From an uncultured Lachnospiraceae bacterium (GTDB lineage: Bacteria > Bacillota > Clostridia > Lachnospirales > Lachnospiraceae), in assembly GCA_905197485.1 (NCBI GenBank), contig CAJJYZ010000032.1, forward strand, positions 1 to 29,110: a DNA stretch of 29,110 nt. The letters run 5' to 3'. Below the pieces are notes generated by a model. It was given only the letters and a program-made list of their open reading frames with translations, was not told where the DNA came from and searched no databases. The translations under genes were made by a program, and so were the position numbers. This document shows positions 24,114 through 29,110 of the stretch, piece by piece (within the stretch, counting starts at the first letter, position 1; every line of letters starts with the position of its first letter).

Positions 24114-25559
24114 TTACTTATTTTTCTTTTTATACTTGTACTTTTTATATGATTGAGTTGCATCTTGTTTTTCAACTTTGTTATACTTCTTCTGTTCCTT
24201 TTTTAACGTTTTAGGTTTTGATAGCGAAAATGATATCTCATAATCTTTGATTGTATTAGCCATTTTACTTTTAATAACTTCAGAATCAAATTCTATCCGT
24301 CCTTCAAATACTGTAATAGGTCTATCAAAAACCTTTTCTGTTTTCTCCACAAACTCCACCAGAATATTAGGATAGAAACATACAAATTCTTCATCTGTCT
24401 CTTTTCTTTTTAACACAGACGCTTCTTTTCTTTTTATTTTATCTCCAAACCTTTCTTCAAGTGTTTTTTCGATATTATATTCATTTTCCTCATATAATAC
24501 CCAAATTTTCTTCTTATTTATTTGCTCTAATGCGGACACTATTCCAGAAGTCAAGAATTTATTTAATCTTTCACACGAAATAATTATTCCTTCATAATCA
24601 AATTCTTTATTATATGAAAATAATACATCTAATTCTGTCTGGTCAATCAAAGCTCTAGTATGCATATATTCATCTAATAATTCATCTGAAATTGTCTCGT
24701 TTCCAATAAGCTTTCCTATCAAATCTTTTGTATATTTCCTATTATCCTGATTGATGATTCTCTTGTCATAGTGATCTTGTGCAAAATTCCAATCTTTTTC
24801 AAAAAAGTTTTCCATTCCAGGAAATACTACATCTCGGACTTGGCGATAAAAACTATTTTGATATTTGTCTCCTATATCTCCTTTAATAATAAACTCATAG
24901 TCTTCTGACTCATCGTTTTTATAAATGAGAAGTTCATCTTTCACAAAATACAGTTTATCATAGGCAATATCTAGAATCTTATACAATTCTCTCTGTAAAA
25001 CTCTTGTATTAAAAACATTGGTTTCCAGCTGATTCCGTTGATATATTTCATTTATAGTTGCATAATTACTTTCCAAAAAATCTTTTGTAATTGTTTGTTC
25101 TTGGGTTAGACAAATATCTCTTTTATGCGGACGTGCGATTACATTTTTCCCACTTTCTTCGATGCTTCCTGTAATCATATTAATCGAAAGTTCATTTAAA
25201 TTCTTTTTTCGAATAGTAACTAACTTTCTATCTGCTAATGCCCTTTTTCCTCTAGGGGTCATAATCAACTTATTTTCTGAAGTAATTATATATTTCTGTT
25301 CAATCATATCGACTATCGTTTCTTTTAAAATTTTAAACTCCACGCCCATAATTGAAGAAATTTCATATACATCAGATACTTCAATATCAATTAATTTTAA
25401 TATTGTTTCAAAAAACAAATTAATTTCTGTTACTTCCTTTGTCAAACAGGTAATACCTATTTCACAAAAAGGAATATAGATATCCTGTCTTTTAATTAAA
25501 TGGAAATTTTTTAATTGTCGGGGAATCTTTCCCGCTACAGCTGATACTACTTGCTTCAT
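24114..25559 (-). CDS. Winged-helix protein with Lys-rich tail, partner of the kinase-helicase (possible MkoB/PLD-like)
   Basis: I do not recognise this 481-residue protein with certainty. Residues about 44-108 read as a winged helix: a helix at 45-58, IEVSDVYEISSIMG, a recognition-like helix (76-89), a wing, then LIMTPRGKRAL. The middle (about 150-290) is helical. Residues 300-360 (TRALIDQTELDVLF, GIIISCERLNKF, KKIWVLYEEN) resemble the beta-alpha pattern at the start of PLD-type domains, but no HxKxxxxD motif follows. The tail 444-481 is almost all Lys, Tyr and Gln and looks nucleic-acid binding. It starts 10 nt after the helicase gene, with AGGAG overlapping that gene's stop codon, so the two are co-translated. 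It is markedly AT-rich. By position it corresponds to the PLD partner of Mokosh systems; that is inference. Confidence 0.75.
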   Translation of the reverse strand: MKQVVSAVAGKIPRQLKNFHLIKRQDIYIPFCEIGITCLTKEVTEINLFFETILKLIDIEVSDVYEISSIMGVEFKILKETIVDMIEQKYIITSENKLIMTPRGKRALADRKLVTIRKKNLNELSINMITGSIEESGKNVIARPHKRDICLTQEQTITKDFLESNYATINEIYQRNQLETNVFNTRVLQRELYKILDIAYDKLYFVKDELLIYKNDESEDYEFIIKGDIGDKYQNSFYRQVRDVVFPGMENFFEKDWNFAQDHYDKRIINQDNRKYTKDLIGKLIGNETISDELLDEYMHTRALIDQTELDVLFSYNKEFDYEGIIISCERLNKFLTSGIVSALEQINKKKIWVLYEENEYNIEKTLEERFGDKIKRKEASVLKRKETDEEFVCFYPNILVEFVEKTEKVFDRPITVFEGRIEFDSEVIKSKMANTIKDYEISFSLSKPKTLKKEQKKYNKVEKQDATQSYKKYKYKKKNK

Positions 25560-25569
25560 CTCTTATCTC

Positions 25570-28500
25570 CTACTCCTCTATAATGCGACATCCTTCTGAT
25601 TCTTTAATATATTTAATGATTTCTGGAAATTTATTTCCCCTAATTCTATAATTATCAAGAAAATTCATATCCCCAACAATAATCAACAAACATCTCGCTC
25701 TAGAAAATGCAACATTAATTCTGGCTTCAGATTTCAAAAATCCAATACCATATTTATTCGCACTACTTCGAACAGTTGAATAAAGAATAATATCTTTCTG
25801 GCTTCCTTGAAATGCATCCACAGTATCCACATCAATTTCAAGATTCTTATAAGAATGTTGTTTCACCATTGTTTGCAAAATATATTTTTGCGGTCCATAC
25901 CCTGTGATCACTGCCACTTTAGTCTTTTTGGTAAGTTTAGAATCTAATTCCAACAATTTCTGTTCAATAATACTCCGTTCAAGATAATTTTGATATGATT
26001 TTTTTCCATTATTATCAAATACTTTTTCATATCGTTCTTTACTGGATCGCTTGGATGTACTAATCCATTCAATTGCAGTATCCTCATATCCTTCTATACA
26101 TAATTCTCTATCTTGTGCTTCTACACCATTCTGAATTTCATCATTGTAAAATACATGGCTAATTAGTGTACCAATGGTTGGATGCATCCTATATTGGATC
26201 GTAAGACGATGTTTATTATCATCCGGAAACATATTATACATTTTTTCAAAAATTCCTTGCGCCAAACTCTCTTCATCAAGTTTTTCTCTATTATTTCTTA
26301 TTATTTCGGTATCCAAAACTGGCGGTAATTGCTGATGATCGCCCACCAATATAATTTTATGCGCTTTGTTTAATGAAACAGCTAGTTCTGGAAAAGTAGC
26401 CTTAGCAGCTTCATCTACAATCACATAGTCAAAATCCACATCTCGTATTATTCTGTTTGACACAAAACCTGTACATGTTCCAGCAATAATTACTGTACTT
26501 TTAATAATATATAGTTCGACTTCATCACATTTTTTTAATTGCTCCGTCCACTCCTTTTGAATCTCTAAAATTTTTCTTGTTCTTTCTGATTTAATTCCTT
26601 TTGTTTTCTCTTTAAATTCATCAATAAATTTCTGGTCTTCTTTTGAAAATTGTGTATTTTCAATTCTTGAGTCTTCTAATTTCAAGAAATATTGTTCAAA
26701 TTCCTCTTCTTGTATTCCAATCTCTTCAAGTGCATTCTTAGCATATTCATTGCATTTTTGTCTGACAGTTTGATACCACTTCTCCTTTACATCATTGATA
26801 GAATATTCTTCTTTTATTTCCTCGTTTAATTTTTCATCCTTTCCTATGCGCAGTAAATCTGGTCTTTCAGTACTTTCTCTAATTAAATCTTCTAACATTT
26901 TATCTACTGCTGGATGTGATTGTGATACCAATAAAACTTTCTTAGGCTCAACATCTGGGTTCTGCTTGTTCGATTTCAGTATTTGTAGAATTATTTCAAT
27001 AATAACGTTTGTTTTACCTGTTCCCGGAGGTCCTTGAATAATTGCTATCGAATCAGCATCTAACACTTTTTTTATTGCAGTCCTTTGAGGCAAGTCCAAT
27101 TCTTCATTAAAAAAATGTATAGGTTTTGAAATGACACTAACTGAAGGAGTTTCTACCCCTGAAATAATTCTTTTCAAATTAAAAGAACACTGATAATCTT
27201 CCTTTTCCAAAACATTTAGTGCATCCAACTGTCTTTCGACATTAATCTTATCTTTTCTATAGTCTAAACATATAAAACCACTTGCGGGCAACCCTATCGT
27301 TCCTTGCTTATTTATTTCTAAAATAACATGACCTTTTTCATAAAGATCATTCTCATAAGTACCTATTGGTAAGGTCATTATTCGATCCTTTTTTCGTCCA
27401 ACTTTTTTCTCATAAATAAACATCTGCTCTTTATTTAATCGTTCTTCATCTATAAACGTTCCTCTTTTCAGTTTAAATCTCAAAAGATTATCTTTCACTT
27501 CATAAGAGTCATAAGGCAGTCGCACAACATTTTTCTCGATGTCTTCCCTTATTAACTCTAATAGGTCCCTCCATACGCCGTATTTTTCCTTATACTCACA
27601 ATCGACATTATTATTGGATATATAATTCTCGTAATAATCAATAATAATGTTCTTGATTTCAAAACTATTATTCTTTTGTTCCCAATGTGCAAACTTTTTA
27701 TCTACAAATCTTATTTTTCCTTCAAGTTTAGCATACCTTTTCCTTAATCTATCTCGCTCAATAGGTGATACTTTTCTAAATTTTACTACATCAAAAACAC
27801 TTTGCTCAGCGTCAAACACACATTCTGCCAGAAAATTAAACCCTACAAAAATGTAAACCATAGTTTCCACTTCTTCGTTTGATTCTTCTTTCCTACAAAA
27901 CGCATATAAATCTAAAAAGTTATCTGGAATACATGTTTCAGATACCATTTTAATATCTGCTGACTGTGGTAGCAATTTAAGATTTCTCAATTCTTTTATT
28001 CGTTCATATGCTGCAGTCATAATTATTGTTTTATCCAAATCCAAAAATCGTGCAAATAGCCTTGTAAAATCAGCTCTCAATTCAAAAATATCTTCATATC
28101 TGTCATCAGGATTTTCTGCCACCAGCTTCTTCAAAATTGGCTTTAACGAAACATCCATTCCTCGTGTTCTATCCAATACATCCTGAAACTGTACTGCCAA
28201 AGGTGGCTGCTTTCCTGTAAACAAATAATAAATCACTGCGCCAAGTGAATACAAATCACTTTTTTCAGTCGCATTTTCACTATGCTGGTGAACTTCAGGT
28301 GCAGAATAAGCGTTTGTTCCTAATTTGTATACAGTTGCAGAATTAATCATATCATTGATTTTACATATTCCAAAATCAATCAATTTTACGTTTTTATCTT
28401 CAGTAAGCATAATATTATTAGGATTAATATCTCTATGAATAATGCCATTAGAATGTGAAATTTCAATGGCATCCAATAATTGTTTTATAATTGAGAATCT

Positions 28501-28833
28501 TTCTTTCGCACTAAAATTTTCAATAGGCGTTTTTCCTAATTCAATACCATTTATATACTCTAAATAAATCACACCAACTTTTTCTCTTGTTGTTGCTGTA
28601 AGCAAATAATCTTCCCCTAAAATATTCACAATATTTGAACATTTATTTAATTTATGTAAAGCTCTCATTTCTCTTGTAAATATAGCCTGATATAAAGGTT
28701 GTTCAATGCCGAAAATAATTTTTCGGACAATTAAATCCCCATTGTCCTTATTTTTTAATACATCCACCACAGAATTTGTATCTCCACGTTCCTTTAGTCT
28801 TTTGTATCTTTCCCAATCTTTAAATGTACTCAT
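25570..28833 (-). CDS. Ser/Thr protein kinase fused to COG1112/Upf1-like SF1 helicase (Mokosh MkoA-like)
   Basis: A 1087-residue fusion. The kinase domain is at about 10-265: Lys38, HRDINPNN (Asp135, Asn140), DFG (153-155), APE (178-180) and SDLYSLG; all catalytic residues are present, but the usual GxGxxG loop reads GDTNSVV. A linker of about 300 residues (270-570) has no fold I recognise. The SF1 helicase follows: Walker A GPPGTGKT (601-608), Walker B VDEAA (806-810), GDHQQLPPV, QYRMHP (880-885), DTVDAFQGSQKD and INVAFSRAR (1039-1047), typical of DNA2/Upf1-like enzymes. AAGGAG 8 nt upstream fixes the ATG. A kinase plus COG1112 helicase is the hallmark of the Mokosh anti-phage system as I recall it. 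It is probably cytoplasmic and acts on phage nucleic acid. It is AT-rich, unlike the neighbouring genes, suggesting transfer. Confidence 0.88.
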   Translation of the reverse strand: MSTFKDWERYKRLKERGDTNSVVDVLKNKDNGDLIVRKIIFGIEQPLYQAIFTREMRALHKLNKCSNIVNILGEDYLLTATTREKVGVIYLEYINGIELGKTPIENFSAKERFSIIKQLLDAIEISHSNGIIHRDINPNNIMLTEDKNVKLIDFGICKINDMINSATVYKLGTNAYSAPEVHQHSENATEKSDLYSLGAVIYYLFTGKQPPLAVQFQDVLDRTRGMDVSLKPILKKLVAENPDDRYEDIFELRADFTRLFARFLDLDKTIIMTAAYERIKELRNLKLLPQSADIKMVSETCIPDNFLDLYAFCRKEESNEEVETMVYIFVGFNFLAECVFDAEQSVFDVVKFRKVSPIERDRLRKRYAKLEGKIRFVDKKFAHWEQKNNSFEIKNIIIDYYENYISNNNVDCEYKEKYGVWRDLLELIREDIEKNVVRLPYDSYEVKDNLLRFKLKRGTFIDEERLNKEQMFIYEKKVGRKKDRIMTLPIGTYENDLYEKGHVILEINKQGTIGLPASGFICLDYRKDKINVERQLDALNVLEKEDYQCSFNLKRIISGVETPSVSVISKPIHFFNEELDLPQRTAIKKVLDADSIAIIQGPPGTGKTNVIIEIILQILKSNKQNPDVEPKKVLLVSQSHPAVDKMLEDLIRESTERPDLLRIGKDEKLNEEIKEEYSINDVKEKWYQTVRQKCNEYAKNALEEIGIQEEEFEQYFLKLEDSRIENTQFSKEDQKFIDEFKEKTKGIKSERTRKILEIQKEWTEQLKKCDEVELYIIKSTVIIAGTCTGFVSNRIIRDVDFDYVIVDEAAKATFPELAVSLNKAHKIILVGDHQQLPPVLDTEIIRNNREKLDEESLAQGIFEKMYNMFPDDNKHRLTIQYRMHPTIGTLISHVFYNDEIQNGVEAQDRELCIEGYEDTAIEWISTSKRSSKERYEKVFDNNGKKSYQNYLERSIIEQKLLELDSKLTKKTKVAVITGYGPQKYILQTMVKQHSYKNLEIDVDTVDAFQGSQKDIILYSTVRSSANKYGIGFLKSEARINVAFSRARCLLIIVGDMNFLDNYRIRGNKFPEIIKYIKESEGCRIIEE

Positions 28834-28870
28834 CCCATATGCTCCTTAAAACGAAATAATAATTATATTC

Positions 28871-28879
28871 ATTATACCA
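28871..28879 (-). promoter_or_regulatory. Extended -10 promoter of the kinase-helicase operon
   Basis: On the minus strand TGGTATAAT matches the extended -10 consensus (TG-N-TATAAT), about 38 nt before the ATG. No good -35 is seen at 17 bp (TATGTT), which is usual for extended -10 promoters. No operator palindrome was noticed. Confidence 0.6.
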
Positions 28880-28937
28880 CTTTCATTTTTAAAAACATAC
28901 AGAAATCACAAACATTATTTTATCCCCACAACCACCA

Positions 28938-28962
28938 GCAGGCACGTTTCCCACGCCCCTGC
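28938..28962. other. GC-rich hairpin in the gap upstream of the kinase-helicase gene
   Basis: GCAGG and CCTGC pair, with an inner CGT/ACG, in a short GC-rich patch surrounded by AT-rich DNA. No T run follows on either strand. It lies about 25 nt after the stop of the minus-strand gene at the right edge and could be a weak terminator for it. The rest of 28834-28987 holds only the promoter and leader of the kinase-helicase gene. Confidence 0.35.
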
Positions 28963-28987
28963 CAGTCGCTGATTATTTTCTTCTTCA

Positions 28988-29110
28988 TTAAAAATTCTTG
29001 ATCAGATTCAAGTCTCTTTTATTCAATGCCTTTCGCATTGCTTCATTTTCTTTCTGTAATGTCTCGTTCTCTCTTTTTAATTTTGCCACCTGCTGTTCTA
29101 ATTGCAGGAT
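28988..29110 (-). CDS. C-terminal end of a coiled-coil protein, partial
   Basis: The last 40 codons of a minus-strand gene that enters from the right edge: LEQQVAKLKRENETLQKENE, then AMRKALNKRDLNLIKNF and TAA. The heptad pattern of Leu with Glu and Lys is a clear coiled coil. The family cannot be told from so little; it may be a mobile-element or regulatory protein. The frame is supported by 40 sense codons and the strong coiled-coil pattern only. Confidence 0.55.
   Translation of the reverse strand: MLQLEQQVAKLKRENETLQKENEAMRKALNKRDLNLIKNF

Noticed and set aside
24031..28151. 13-bp direct repeat GGCTTTAACGAAA at about 24031 and 28139, a possible att or target-site duplication
   Set aside because: The second copy lies inside the kinase coding region, and several such 13-mer matches are expected by chance in a window of this size.
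24095..28964. Shared GCCCCTGCC near both ends of the kinase-helicase operon
   Set aside because: Only 9 bp, each part of a different hairpin, and a similar stretch occurs near 7640; no extended homology flanks it.

Overview
The window looks like a chromosome segment of a Clostridia gut bacterium, most likely Lachnospiraceae (a Dorea, Mediterraneibacter or Blautia-like genome; this is an inference). The signs are strong AGGAGG ribosome-binding sites, occasional TTG starts, moderate GC in the housekeeping part, a GGGtGRT/NifU-like pair, a selenium-dependent molybdenum hydroxylase operon, and a secreted protein with Cys-rich GHDW/EATCT repeats. No rRNA, tRNA, CRISPR array or intact insertion sequence was recognised.

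Layout. 1-868 (-) is the 5' part of a secreted surface protein that runs off the left edge. 1117-2840 (-) is a two-gene NifU-like scaffold and GGGtGRT unit ending in a strong terminator. 2952-4169 (-) is an AlaA-type aminotransferase, divergent from a LysR regulator (4291-5241, +). 5245-9449 (-) is one compact operon, yicC-gmk-rpoZ-rimO-pgsA-cinA/pncC, with a near-consensus promoter. It is divergent from rqcH (9665-11398, +). pyrB-pyrI (11483-12872, -) has a roughly 300-nt leader with its own promoter and a U-rich small ORF. Next come a small CmpB-like membrane protein (-) and pheA (13700-14827, +). The RNase P RNA gene (14916-15266, -) has its promoter inside the end of rnhA. rnhA, a membrane-anchored MutS-like ATPase and a MoaB/Mog protein form a minus-strand unit (15282-17971). 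Upstream of it lies the molybdenum hydroxylase operon (18056-23627, -): FAD subunit, 2Fe-2S subunit, molybdopterin subunit, a nucleotidyltransferase-YqeB fusion, and YqeC. The last two mark the selenium-dependent class of molybdenum hydroxylases.

At about 24,000 the character changes. A BceA-like ABC ATPase survives only as its C-terminal third. Beyond it lies markedly AT-rich DNA carrying a two-gene operon with its own extended -10 promoter. The first gene encodes a 1087-residue fusion of a Ser/Thr protein kinase and a COG1112/Upf1-like SF1 helicase. The second encodes a 481-residue protein with a winged helix and a lysine-rich tail. The architecture resembles the Mokosh anti-phage system (kinase plus COG1112 helicase with a PLD-type partner), but no HKD nuclease motif can be seen in the partner. 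This operon is the best candidate for a novel or divergent system in the window. The right edge holds the last 40 codons of a coiled-coil protein.

The genes form three functional blocks. The first is core translation, lipid, nucleotide and amino-acid metabolism. The second is a purine or aldehyde-type hydroxylase with its dedicated cofactor-maturation proteins. The third is an acquired defence-like operon next to a broken gene.
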